From a virus: a stretch of DNA of 26,833 bases. The translations under genes and the position numbers were made by a program. Where the stretch lies: the IMG/VR virus record IMGVR_UViG_3300047320_000070, positions 1-26,833 of that record, one strand, 5' to 3'. Under the pieces are notes generated by a model, which ran no database searches, was not told the DNA's origin, and worked only from the letters and a program-made list of their open reading frames with translations. Every line of letters begins with the position of its first letter. Positions within the stretch are counted from its first letter, which is position 1. This document shows, piece by piece, positions 11,689-19,771 of this stretch.

Positions 11689-13959
11689 ATGACAGACAAA
11701 CCGAAAAAGATCGATGACAACGAGCTCGGCGTCATCGTTGACACCGAGATTCGCCAGTCGATCGCCTATATGGGCGGTACGCTGTCTGAGATGCGGCGCA
11801 AGGCTGAGTATTACTATCTCGGCGAGGCAAAGGGCGATCTCGCACCGCCCGCGATCGAGGGTCGCTCGGCTGTCGTGTCGACCGACGTAGCCGATACGAT
11901 CGAGTGGACGCTTCCCGCGCTCATGGAGATCTTCACGGCCGGCGATGACGTCGTGGAGTTCACCGGGCGCAATCCGAACGACGAGGAAGCGGCGCGGCAG
12001 ACGACCGACGTCGTGAATTACGTCTTCTATCAGCAGAATCCCGGCTGGCAGATTCTTGAAGCATGGATTCGTGACGCGCTGAAGCAGAAGAACGGCATTC
12101 TGAAGGTCTGGTGGGATGACTCGACGGAAGAAGTTCGCGAGGAGTACTCGGGCCTGACTGACGCGCAGATGACGCAGCTTCTGCAAGATCCTGAAGTGGA
12201 GCCGATCGAGCACAGCGCGTATCCTGATCCGCAGCAAGTGCAGGCGATGCTTGCGCAATACGAAGCGCAGATGCAGCAGTACCAGCAAGCCGCAGCGCAA
12301 GCGCAGATGCACGGTCAGCCGTTCAATGTGCCGCCTCCGCAGCAGCCCGATCCGTCGACGGTTGCAGTGCTGCATGATGTGACGCTCAAGCGCACGAAGA
12401 AAGTAGGCAAGGTGTGCGTCGAGAACGTTCCGCCTGAGGAATTCATCATTTCTCGCCGGGCGAAGTCGATCGCTGATGCGCCGTTCTGTGGGCATCACAT
12501 GCCGAAGACGCTTTCGGAGCTGCGTGCTGCAGGATACGAGAACGTCGACGAAATCAACAGTGATTCGAACGGCGATCTGAACGGCGAGCGCATCGAGCGC
12601 GAAGCATACGACGACGATTTCGCGTATGCCGGCGATGGCGGTCAGATCAGCAGCGATCCGAGCCAGCGCGTCGTGTGGATTACGGAAGCATATCTACAGG
12701 TTGACTACGACGGCGACGGCATCGCGGAATGGCGCAAGGTCGTCCGCGGCGGTGGCGTCACGCTCGCTAACGAGGAATGCGACGGGCCTCCGTTCGTCAG
12801 CATCACGCCGATTCGCCGACCGCATCGCTTCTTCGGCCTGTCGCTCGCTGACTTGGCGATGGACACGCAGAAGATCAAGACGTCGATATGGCGCGCGATT
12901 CTCGACAACATGTACATGCAGATCAACGGCCGCACGTTCGCCGTTGATGGTCAGGTAAATCTCGACGATCTGCTGACGACGCGGCCTGGTCAGGTCGTGC
13001 GCGTCAAGGCGCCGGGAATGGTCGGGCCGTTGCAACAGGGTCTAGCGGATTCCGCGGGCGCATATCAGGCGCTCGAATATGCGGATGCTGCGAAGCAAGA
13101 CCGCACAGGCATTACGAAGTACACGCAGGGTTCTGATGCTGACACGCTGAACAAGACGAAGGGCGGGCTTGAGAACATCACCAACCGCGCCGATATGCGT
13201 ATCAAGCTGATTGCTCGCGGCATGGCGGAAACGGGGATGAAAGACCTGTTCCGCATGATCCAGAAGCTGCTTGCGCAGTATCAGGACAAGGCGATGACGA
13301 TCAAGCTGCGCGGCTCCTGGGTCGACGTTGATCCTCGCGCGTGGCGCAATCAATACGATACCGTCGTGAACGTCGGGCTTGGCACTGGCGACAAGACGCT
13401 GATCGTCCAACACCTGATGGCGCTTGGCAATGTGCAGGCGCAAGGTCTGCAAATCGGCATCGCGACGCCTGAGAACATCTACAACGCAGCAACAAAGATG
13501 GCTCAGGCGCTCGGCTTCAAGAACTCGGAACTGTTTTTCACCGATCCGAGCAAGCAGCCGCCGAAGCCGCCGCAGCCAAATCCGGATCTGCTCAAGATCC
13601 AGGCGCAAGCGCAATCGGATCAGCAAGAGTTGCAAATGAAGGCGCAGCTCGACGATCACCGCTCGCGCAATGAGGCGGCGCTCGAGATGCAGAAGCAGCA
13701 GTTGCTTGATGCGCGCGAGCGCGACAAGCACGCGGCTCAGTTGGCATGGGAGCGCGAGAAGTTCTACGCTGAACTCGCAGTGCAGCGCGAGGCGATCTAT
13801 ATCCCTGCCGGCGTCAGCGCGCAGGCCGAAGCACTCGACTTTGCGGCGACCGTTCACAGTAACGAAACGTCGCTTCAGGAGGCTCAGATTGGAGCAGACG
13901 CAGGAAATCAGCCGGGGGCAACAGGCGGCGGAACTGATGGAGCACCCGCTACTCAGTGA
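11689..13959 (+). CDS. Portal protein, P22-like
   Basis: 756 residues, close to P22 gp1 in length. It begins directly after the terminase stop (TAAATGA). The core (MRRKAEYYYLGEAKGDLAPP, SAVVSTDVADTIEWTLPALM, later TGITKYTQGSDADTLNKTKG) is typical of large podoviral portals. Residues 165-215 form a Gln-rich insertion. The last 130 residues are a Gln/Glu/Ala coiled-coil region, comparable to the C-terminal barrel of P22 portal. It forms the dodecameric DNA channel. Its 3' end overlaps a TTG-started gene by 71 bases. Confidence 0.93.
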   Translation: MTDKPKKIDDNELGVIVDTEIRQSIAYMGGTLSEMRRKAEYYYLGEAKGDLAPPAIEGRSAVVSTDVADTIEWTLPALMEIFTAGDDVVEFTGRNPNDEEAARQTTDVVNYVFYQQNPGWQILEAWIRDALKQKNGILKVWWDDSTEEVREEYSGLTDAQMTQLLQDPEVEPIEHSAYPDPQQVQAMLAQYEAQMQQYQQAAAQAQMHGQPFNVPPPQQPDPSTVAVLHDVTLKRTKKVGKVCVENVPPEEFIISRRAKSIADAPFCGHHMPKTLSELRAAGYENVDEINSDSNGDLNGERIEREAYDDDFAYAGDGGQISSDPSQRVVWITEAYLQVDYDGDGIAEWRKVVRGGGVTLANEECDGPPFVSITPIRRPHRFFGLSLADLAMDTQKIKTSIWRAILDNMYMQINGRTFAVDGQVNLDDLLTTRPGQVVRVKAPGMVGPLQQGLADSAGAYQALEYADAAKQDRTGITKYTQGSDADTLNKTKGGLENITNRADMRIKLIARGMAETGMKDLFRMIQKLLAQYQDKAMTIKLRGSWVDVDPRAWRNQYDTVVNVGLGTGDKTLIVQHLMALGNVQAQGLQIGIATPENIYNAATKMAQALGFKNSELFFTDPSKQPPKPPQPNPDLLKIQAQAQSDQQELQMKAQLDDHRSRNEAALEMQKQQLLDARERDKHAAQLAWEREKFYAELAVQREAIYIPAGVSAQAEALDFAATVHSNETSLQEAQIGADAGNQPGATGGGTDGAPATQ

Positions 13960-14185
13960 GGCATTCGCCACCCTGAAGGCTCAATACGTGTCCGCGTGGG
14001 AGTCGTCTCCTGCGCGTGACATTCAAGGACGCGAGGAACTATGGAGGCTGTTGAAGTCGCTAAGCGCCGTGGAAGGCCACCTAAAGACGGTGGTGGAAAC
14101 GGGCAAGATGGCGCGACTGCAAATGGTGCAGCAATCGGCGCTGCAACGCATGAAGGATGGCGTGACTTCTCGCTTCGGCTTATAG
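13889..14185 (+). CDS. Helical hypothetical protein, TTG start inside portal gene
   Basis: 98 residues. AGGAGG (13877-13882) lies exactly 6 bases before the TTG at 13889, which decides the start although it is inside the portal gene. The product is helical: EQTQEISRGQQAAELMEHPL, SEAFATLKAQYVSAWESSPA, REELWRLLKSLSAVEGHL. Its last 145 bases also code for the next ORF in another frame. Small helical proteins at this place are common in podoviruses of this layout. Role unknown. Confidence 0.8.
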   Translation: MEQTQEISRGQQAAELMEHPLLSEAFATLKAQYVSAWESSPARDIQGREELWRLLKSLSAVEGHLKTVVETGKMARLQMVQQSALQRMKDGVTSRFGL

Positions 14186-14334
14186 AGGCAGAGAAAGCGC
14201 ATCCTCACCGTCGCATCGTTCGCGTGTGGCATCCGGACGCGCCTGTTGCGCTGTGGCATGGCGAGCATGGCAGTGCGCCGGTTGAGACTGGCGACGTGTC
14301 GTATCAGTGGAACAACGGCGAGATCGCCGCGTAA
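14041..14334 (+). CDS. AT-hook-containing small protein overlapping its neighbour
   Basis: 97 residues. Residues 8-15 are KRRGRPPK, the core of an AT-hook that binds the DNA minor groove. A Gly/Ala linker follows, then a compact domain (RRIVRVWHPDAPVALWHGEH). AGGA lies 4 bases before the ATG. The first 145 bases overlap the 98-residue gene in the +1 frame. There is no later ATG in this frame, so the overlap is required if the protein is made. Function unknown. Confidence 0.7.
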   Translation: MEAVEVAKRRGRPPKDGGGNGQDGATANGAAIGAATHEGWRDFSLRLIEAEKAHPHRRIVRVWHPDAPVALWHGEHGSAPVETGDVSYQWNNGEIAA

Positions 14335-14370
14335 TGGCCAATGGGGAACCGCGCTCGATCAGCCCTTAAT

Positions 14371-14413
14371 CCGGGTAACCGAAAGGTTGCGGTGACAGCC
14401 GGGAAAGACTGGC
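14371..14413 (+). ncRNA. Tandem hairpin element upstream of scaffold
   Basis: AACC-GAAA-GGTT (14377-14388) is a perfect GNRA hairpin. After the linker GCGGTGACA comes GCCGG-GAAAGA-CTGGC (14398-14413). CCGG at 14371 and 14399 offers an alternative outer pairing. A terminator follows 15 bases later. The element may be the end of a processed RNA or an attenuator that sets the ratio of portal to scaffold and coat mRNA. No named RNA family is recognised. Confidence 0.45.
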
Positions 14414-14427
14414 AACCAATTCAAACC

Positions 14428-14459
14428 AAGCCCGCCCGGAGCAATCCAGCGGGCTTTTT
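14428..14459 (+). terminator. Intrinsic terminator before scaffold
   Basis: AAGCCCGC (14428-14435) and GCGGGCTT (14449-14456) form an 8-bp stem followed by TTTTTCTTT. The scaffold ATG is 15 bases beyond the T-run, with GAGG as ribosome site between. Confidence 0.8.
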
Positions 14460-14473
14460 CTTTGAGGTAATGC

Positions 14474-15409
14474 ATGGACGAGGCTACCCAATCGGGCGCT
14501 GAAAACCAGGGCAACGAAGCATCATTTGACGACGAGCTGTTAGGTCGTTTGTCCGAGATGGTCGACGGATCGGATGCAGGCGAGGAAGGCGGTCAAGAGG
14601 GCGGCGAAACGGAGCAATCCGACGCCCAACCCGAACAGGCCCAACCTGAAACGCCGGCGGAGGAAGCGTTCGTAATCAAGGTCGACGGCGAAGATCGCAC
14701 TCTGACGCGCGCTGAGTTGATCGCGGAGGCACAGAAAGCCGCCGCGGCAAACAAGCGCTTCGAAGAGGCTGCTGCGTTGCGAAAGCAGGCTGAAGCGGAG
14801 CGGGCTCCACTCCAACAGGAACGGGCTCAACTCAAGCAGGTTCTGGATACTTTCGTTCCGCAGATGCAAGCGCTCATGCAAGCAGAGCAACCCAACTGGG
14901 AAGAACTGATTGCAACCAATCCGCAGGAATACCTGCGTCAGCGGCATGTGTTCGAAGCACGCGCGGCACAGTTGCAGCAGGCACAGGCGGCGCAAGCCTA
15001 CCTGATGCAGCAGCAGCAAGCCGAAGCGGCGCAGCAAACGCAGGCGCGCATCGACGAGGAAGGCCGCAAGTTGCGCGACGCCATCCCGGAATGGAAAGAC
15101 CCCGATAAGTACGCGGCCGGCGCAAAGGCGATCGTCGAATTCCTGACTTCCTCGGGATTCGATGCGCAAGAGCTAAACGGCATCAACGACCATCGGCTTC
15201 TGCTGGTCGCTGATAAAGCGCGCAAGTACGACGAACTTATAAAGCAGCAATCGCAAGCTGCGCAGAAGGTCAACAAGCTCCCGCCCAAAGTTGAGCGGCC
15301 CGGAACCGGCATGAAGCCTGGCGACGGTCGTTCAGAGGCGATGCGACGCTTGTCCAAGACCGGAAGCGTGGAAGCGGGGGCTGCTGCAATCCTCCAATTC
15401 CTTGATTAA
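14474..15409 (+). CDS. Head scaffolding protein
   Basis: 311 residues, very acidic at the start (GEEGGQEGGETEQSDAQPEQ) and then a long Gln/Ala/Glu coiled-coil (AAALRKQAEAERAPLQQERA; AQLQQAQAAQAYLMQQQQAE). A basic segment (KVNKLPPKVERPGTGMKPGD) lies near the C-terminus. This composition and the place directly before the coat gene match P22-type scaffolds, which assemble coat subunits and then leave the prohead. Sequence identity to P22 gp8 is not expected. Confidence 0.88.
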   Translation: MDEATQSGAENQGNEASFDDELLGRLSEMVDGSDAGEEGGQEGGETEQSDAQPEQAQPETPAEEAFVIKVDGEDRTLTRAELIAEAQKAAAANKRFEEAAALRKQAEAERAPLQQERAQLKQVLDTFVPQMQALMQAEQPNWEELIATNPQEYLRQRHVFEARAAQLQQAQAAQAYLMQQQQAEAAQQTQARIDEEGRKLRDAIPEWKDPDKYAAGAKAIVEFLTSSGFDAQELNGINDHRLLLVADKARKYDELIKQQSQAAQKVNKLPPKVERPGTGMKPGDGRSEAMRRLSKTGSVEAGAAAILQFLD

Positions 15410-15418
15410 GGATCAGAA

Positions 15419-16357
15419 ATGACCGCTCCGACAAATACCTACCAAACCTATTCCGCCGTTGGAAACCGTGAAGATCTCACCGACGTGATCTATCGGATTG
15501 CGCCGACCGACACGCCGTTTATGAGCGGCATCGGCAAGGGCAAAGCGACCAACACGCTCCACGAATGGCAAACGCAGGATCTCGCCGCTGCTGCGAACAA
15601 CGCCGCAGTTGAAGGCGACGACGCAAGCGCTGCTGCCGTGACGCCGACCGTTCGCCTGAACAACCGCACGCAGATCTCGACGAAGACGATCATCGTTTCG
15701 GGCACGCAGCAATCGGGCATGAACCCGGCAGGCCGCAAGGACGAACTCGCGTATCAGTTGAGTCTCAAGGGCCTTGAGCTTAAGCGCGACATGGAAACGG
15801 CGCTGACGCAGAACACGACCGCCATTGCCGGCAACTCGACGACCGCTCGTCAGCTTCGCGGCCTCGAAGGTTGGGTCGCAACGAACAACGACCTTGGCGC
15901 AACGGGTGCGGCTCCGAACTACAACACGAATACGGCGCCGACTGACGGCACCGCGCGTGCGTTCACGGAAGCGATGCTGAAGAACGTGATCCAGCTCGCG
16001 TGGGCGCAAGGCGGCAACCCGAACGTCATCATGCTCGGCGGCACGCAGAAGCAGACGTTCTCGACGTTCACTGGCGCATCGACCCGTTTCGACAAGGGCG
16101 AAGACAAGCAAGTGACGGCTGCCGTCGATGTGTACGTGTCGGACTTCGGCACGATCAAGGCTGTGCCGAACCGCTTCCAACGTGCGCGTACCGCGTTCGT
16201 GTTGGAAATGGGCCGCTGGAAGACAGCGTTCCTGCGTCCGATGCAGACCAACCCGCTCGCCAAGACCGGCGACGCGGAGAAGCGTCAGCTCGTCGTTGAG
16301 TACACGCTTGAGGCCGGCCAGGAGAAGGCATCCGGCGCAATCCGCGACCTGCTGTAA
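15419..16357 (+). CDS. Major capsid protein, SU10/DUF5309 type
   Basis: 312 residues. The start (MTAPTNTYQTYSAVGNREDL, then TDVIYRIAPTDTPFMSGIGK) and the later THTEW-like HEWQTQDL segment are characteristic of the DUF5309 coat family known from phage SU10. Later parts (NVIMLGGTQKQTFSTFTG; VYVSDFGTIKAVPNRFQRAR) fit the HK97-fold P-domain. AAGGA lies 8 bases upstream. It is flanked by terminators on both sides, so coat and scaffold can be made as their own message. Confidence 0.9.
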   Translation: MTAPTNTYQTYSAVGNREDLTDVIYRIAPTDTPFMSGIGKGKATNTLHEWQTQDLAAAANNAAVEGDDASAAAVTPTVRLNNRTQISTKTIIVSGTQQSGMNPAGRKDELAYQLSLKGLELKRDMETALTQNTTAIAGNSTTARQLRGLEGWVATNNDLGATGAAPNYNTNTAPTDGTARAFTEAMLKNVIQLAWAQGGNPNVIMLGGTQKQTFSTFTGASTRFDKGEDKQVTAAVDVYVSDFGTIKAVPNRFQRARTAFVLEMGRWKTAFLRPMQTNPLAKTGDAEKRQLVVEYTLEAGQEKASGAIRDLL

Positions 16358-16381
16358 TCCGGCGTAGTTCGTAGCAATCAA

Positions 16382-16409
16382 GGGGGCGTCCTTCGGGGCG
16401 CCCCTTTTT
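16382..16409 (+). terminator. Intrinsic terminator after coat gene
   Basis: GGGGGCGTCC, a TTCG loop and GGGCGCCCC with one G-T pair, followed by TTTTTCTTT. It lies between coat and the next head gene. Confidence 0.85.
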
Positions 16410-16422
16410 CTTTGGGAAATCC

Positions 16423-16710
16423 ATGTCCAAGGCAATGCAAATCTTCGCGACCGGCGTCACGATCACGACTGGCGCGACCTCTGCCAGCGCATCGATTCCG
16501 AACTGCGCGAACGGCACGAAGCCGAAATATATCCGCGTCGCTTCTACCGCGTCCGCATACGTGAAGATCGGCACGACGGCTGTCGCTGGCGATGTGCTGG
16601 TTCAGCCTGGCGATTCGATCGTTCTCGCTGTCGCTGGTGCTTCGACGATCGCAGCAATTCAGGTATCCGCCGCCGGAACTGTTCAGGTAAGCCCGCTTGA
16701 GGACTGCTGA
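16423..16710 (+). CDS. Small β-rich head protein, possible decoration protein
   Basis: 95 residues, dominated by Thr/Ala/Val/Ser strands (MQIFATGVTITTGATSASAS; YIRVASTASAYVKIGTTAVA). There is no helix-forming region. A short strand-rich protein directly after the coat gene is usually a capsid decoration protein. No family recognised. Confidence 0.7.
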   Translation: MSKAMQIFATGVTITTGATSASASIPNCANGTKPKYIRVASTASAYVKIGTTAVAGDVLVQPGDSIVLAVAGASTIAAIQVSAAGTVQVSPLEDC

Positions 16711-16711
16711 C

Positions 16712-17002
16712 ATGGAAGTCGGCACTCGCTTTCACTATATCCCCGAGACGGACACGACTGCGATCGAGCGGATTCAGGATTGCACGCCGATTCTCGACAC
16801 GACGACCGCGCTTCGCAATGAGGGCATCGTCGGATCAAACGAGATGCGCCATGCGGCCAGCTTCCCGGCTGTGGTGGTTGAGAACTACCTGAACCGGATG
16901 GGCATCACGTTTGAAGAATTCATGCAAAGCCAAGATCACATCAAGGCAATGCTGCGCGATCCGGATCTGTCCGGATTTCGCGTTTGGACAGGGCGCGTCT
17001 AA
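16712..17002 (+). CDS. Conserved-type head protein of unknown function
   Basis: 96 residues, beginning MEVGTRFHYIPETDTTAIER and ending GFRVWTGRV. The ATG at 16712 follows the previous stop by 1 base, with GAGG about 9 bases upstream. An in-frame TTG at 16697 is less likely. A central NEMRHAASFPAVVVENYLNR helix is visible. It is coupled by TAATG to the adaptor gene. Proteins like this occur between coat and adaptor in SU10-like phages and are probably head-completion factors. Confidence 0.75.
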   Translation: MEVGTRFHYIPETDTTAIERIQDCTPILDTTTALRNEGIVGSNEMRHAASFPAVVVENYLNRMGITFEEFMQSQDHIKAMLRDPDLSGFRVWTGRV

Positions 17003-17592
17003 TGCCATTCGCATCGTATTCCGATCTCCAGGCGTCGGTCGGCCGCTGGCTCAAGCGCAACAATCTGAGCGATGCGGCGCCCGACTTCATAGCGCTCGCT
17101 GAAGCGCGGCTAAATCGCAGGATCAAAGTTCGCCAGATGCGGACGTTCTACAGCGTCACGCCGTCGACTAATTGGGTCACGCTTCCGGGCGACTACAACG
17201 AGGCGATACGCATCACCTACGGCGACAAGCGGCTTGATTTCGTCTCTGAGGCGGCGGCTGACGCCTGCATGGAAGACGTCGACGGGATGAATAAGTACAC
17301 GATCGCCGGCAACAAGATTTGGCTGCTGACGAATCTAGACGGCTCAAAGCTGACGCTGCACTACCTGCAAAACATCGAGCCGTTGAGCGACAGCAATACG
17401 TCGAACTGGCTGCTCGAAGACGCGCCCGACATTTACTTGTATGCATCGCTGCTCGAAGCAGAGCCGTTCATCAAGAACGACGAACGCATTGCGGTGTGGG
17501 CGCAGGCACTTGAGACGGCAATCAAAGACCTGCATGACAACGACCGCGACGGGCAGTACTCCGGTTCTTCGCTGTCGATGAGGGCCATGTAA
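17002..17592 (+). CDS. Head-tail adaptor protein (gp4 position)
   Basis: 196 residues. The start MPFASYSDLQASVGRWLKRN, then LSDAAPDFIALAEARLNRRI and VRQMRTFYSVTPSTNWVTLP, is typical of phage adaptor proteins (DUF6682-like) that attach below the portal ring. The LHYLQNIEPL and LYASLLEAEPFIKNDERIAV segments complete the pattern. P22 has gp4 at this place, but no lytic transglycosylase motif is visible here. TAATG overlaps on both sides. Confidence 0.82.
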   Translation: MPFASYSDLQASVGRWLKRNNLSDAAPDFIALAEARLNRRIKVRQMRTFYSVTPSTNWVTLPGDYNEAIRITYGDKRLDFVSEAAADACMEDVDGMNKYTIAGNKIWLLTNLDGSKLTLHYLQNIEPLSDSNTSNWLLEDAPDIYLYASLLEAEPFIKNDERIAVWAQALETAIKDLHDNDRDGQYSGSSLSMRAM

Positions 17593-19040
17593 TGGGTAAC
17601 AAACTGATCGGCTTCGCGCCCGATATCGATCCAACGACGCCTGGCGCAGTGATCGACTGCGAGAACATGGTGCCGTCGCTCAAGGGCATGCGTGCGGCGC
17701 CTAGTGCGGTCAGTGCTGGAATGCCGGCGCTTCCGGCTAAGGTGCTCGGCGGTGCTACCCTCGTCAAGCTAGACAATACGCGCAGGCTGCTCGTCGGCAC
17801 GCAAACGAAGCTGTATGAGGAAGGCTCTGGCGTCTGGAATGACGTCTCGCGCGCCTCGCCATATACCGCCTCGTCGTCCGCGGCGTGGCGCTTTACGCAG
17901 TTCGGCAACACGACTGTAGCTACGAACGGCGCAGATGTACTTCAGCAGAGCACGACGGGCGCATTCGCAGACATTGCAGGAGCACCGAAGGCGGCGATAA
18001 TCGAGACAGTAGCGGGTTTCGTGTTCGCATTCAACACGGTTGATCCGACCTACGGCACGCGCCCCGATGGCTGGTGGAACTCCGGCCTGTACGACCAAAC
18101 CGTGTGGACGCCGAGCCAGGCTACACAATGCGCGAACGGCCGCATCATCGATACGCCCGGTGAGATCAGGGCAGGGCGCGCGCTTGGTCCGGATATTGTC
18201 GTGTACAAGGAAACGTCCATGTACTACGGCACATATCAGGGGCCGCCTGTCATTTGGGCGTTCAATGTCATCTCGAACCAGATCGGAGCTCCATGCCAAG
18301 AGGCTGTCGTTTCGATCGGCACCGCGCATCTGTTCCTCGGGAATGACAACTTCTACCTTTTCGACGGTACGCGCCCGACGCCGATCGGCGACTCGGTGAA
18401 AAACTGGTTTTTCCGCAACCAGAACCCGTCGTATAAGCAGACCGTTTGTAGTGTGCATGATCGGCTTAATAGCCTTGTGTTCTGGTACTACGTCAGCAAC
18501 AACAGCACCGGCGCTATTGATAGCGCCATCGTCTACAACTACAAGACGGGGCAATGGGGCCGCGCTGATCGTGCGATCGAAGCCGCGGTTGACTTCATCA
18601 ACGGTCAGATCACATGGACGTCGCTCGGGACTATTGCTAACGAATGGCAAGACCTGCCGCAAGTGCCGTGGAGTTCTCCATTCTGGACGTCTGTCGCCAC
18701 TCAGCCATCGATCATCGACACGACGCACACGATACAGACGCTGACCGGTGGAGCAGGGCAATCGTCGATCACGACGGGCGACTTTGGCGACGATGAATCG
18801 TATTCGCTGCTTCAGTACGTGCGGATGCGCTTCGCGCAAGATCCGACGTCGGCAACGATGAGCACGCAGGAGCGGACAACGCTCGGCGGCCTGTTCACGC
18901 CAGGCGTAACGACGACATACGAAGATGGCAAGTTTGACGTCGATTCGTCGGCACGCTATCACCGCGCGTTGATGACGTTTGAGGGTGACTGTGAAGTGAT
19001 CGGCTATTCGCCAAAACTCGTTCCGGATGGCCTTGCATGA
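17592..19040 (+). CDS. Tail hub / DNA stabilisation protein, P22 gp10-like
   Basis: 482 residues, against 472 in P22 gp10. Repeated β-blades with aromatic turns (DPTYGTRPDGWWNSGLYDQT; VKNWFFRNQNPSYKQTVCSV; IVYNYKTGQWGRADRAIEAA) fit the β-propeller hub. The start GFAPDIDPTTPGAVIDCENM resembles gp10-type proteins (DIDPTTPG then a VPSLKGM segment). It extends the adaptor and holds packaged DNA in the head. Position after the adaptor agrees with P22 order. Coupled to both neighbours. Confidence 0.85.
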   Translation: MGNKLIGFAPDIDPTTPGAVIDCENMVPSLKGMRAAPSAVSAGMPALPAKVLGGATLVKLDNTRRLLVGTQTKLYEEGSGVWNDVSRASPYTASSSAAWRFTQFGNTTVATNGADVLQQSTTGAFADIAGAPKAAIIETVAGFVFAFNTVDPTYGTRPDGWWNSGLYDQTVWTPSQATQCANGRIIDTPGEIRAGRALGPDIVVYKETSMYYGTYQGPPVIWAFNVISNQIGAPCQEAVVSIGTAHLFLGNDNFYLFDGTRPTPIGDSVKNWFFRNQNPSYKQTVCSVHDRLNSLVFWYYVSNNSTGAIDSAIVYNYKTGQWGRADRAIEAAVDFINGQITWTSLGTIANEWQDLPQVPWSSPFWTSVATQPSIIDTTHTIQTLTGGAGQSSITTGDFGDDESYSLLQYVRMRFAQDPTSATMSTQERTTLGGLFTPGVTTTYEDGKFDVDSSARYHRALMTFEGDCEVIGYSPKLVPDGLA

Positions 19041-19357
19041 GAATTCAGAAGCCGCAGCTTCCTAACGCTGACGCGAAAGACAAGTTTTCGTCGGATCTGG
19101 TGTTCAAGGTGCGCCAGATTCTTTCGAACGTCATCGATCAACTTAACAACCTGAGCGAAGGGCAGGTGACGGCCGCGACGAACGCAAGCACGGCCGCACC
19201 AACAACCGGAACGTATCAGAAAGGCGACTTCGTACGCAACAGCGCGCCTGCTGAACTTGGCTCCGCTGGTAGCAAATACGTCATCACCGGATGGATCTGC
19301 ACCGCGGCCGGCACGCCTGGCACTTGGCTCTCCTGTCGCTCTCTCACTGGCAACTAA
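19037..19357 (+). CDS. Small protein in the tail-needle position
   Basis: 106 residues. A helical start (DLVFKVRQILSNVIDQLNNL) is followed by a strand-rich C-terminal domain (YQKGDFVRNSAPAELGSAGS; YVITGWICTAAGTPGTWLSC). The second part resembles the short domain found at the ends of many phage spike and fibre proteins. It stands where P22 encodes gp26, the needle, but is much shorter than gp26. It may form a short plug or a receptor-binding tip. ATGA-coupled to the hub gene. Confidence 0.65.
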   Translation: MRIQKPQLPNADAKDKFSSDLVFKVRQILSNVIDQLNNLSEGQVTAATNASTAAPTTGTYQKGDFVRNSAPAELGSAGSKYVITGWICTAAGTPGTWLSCRSLTGN

Positions 19358-19771
19358 ATGAAACAACTCGTTCCTATCTCGCCGGCTGGCTTAGCGGCGG
19401 TTTGGCCGCGCGTGCGCCCCGGACTTGAGGCGATGGACAAGGGCGACGGCTGGCTTCCTGAAGACCTGTATTTGTCGCTCAAGACGAACGGCGCGACGCT
19501 CTACATGGTCACGATCGACGGCAAAGAGCACGGCTTTCTTGTGCTGCGAAACATTTCTGACTTTGACGGCGCACGCCTGCATATCTGGGTGCTGCACTCG
19601 GATTCAAAGGTCAATCTGATGGCGGAGTTCAGCGATGAACTCGACGCCATCGGGCGAAGCATCAACGCAACGCGAATCACTTTCAGCTCTACCCGCTCCG
19701 GATGGGCGAAGGTCGCTCCTAAACATGGTTTCTCCGTGCGGGAAACTGTCTACCAGAGGATCATCAAATGA
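19358..19771 (+). CDS. GNAT-like protein in the tail/ejection block
   Basis: 137 residues. Strands LYMVTIDGKEHGFLVLRN and LHIWVLHSDSK are followed by a helix and the C-terminal GWAKVAPKHGFSVRETVYQR, the pattern of an N-acetyltransferase fold. A clear acetyl-CoA loop (Q/RxxGxG/A) is not visible, so enzymatic activity is doubtful. GNAT-like genes occur in several podoviral structural blocks. It stands at the P22 gp14 position, and overlaps the next gene by ATGA. Confidence 0.75.
   Translation: MKQLVPISPAGLAAVWPRVRPGLEAMDKGDGWLPEDLYLSLKTNGATLYMVTIDGKEHGFLVLRNISDFDGARLHIWVLHSDSKVNLMAEFSDELDAIGRSINATRITFSSTRSGWAKVAPKHGFSVRETVYQRIIK

Noticed and set aside
11590-12498. Minus-strand 302-codon open frame
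   Set aside because: Antisense to the terminase/portal junction, Arg/His/Leu-rich shadow.
13042-13971. Minus-strand 309-codon open frame
   Set aside because: Antisense to the portal gene, with the same shadow composition.
15413-16435. Minus-strand 340-codon open frame
   Set aside because: Antisense to the coat gene and crosses its terminator. No start signal.
17769-18962. Minus-strand 397-codon open frame
   Set aside because: Antisense to the gp10-like hub gene, with shadow-like Arg/Val-rich composition.
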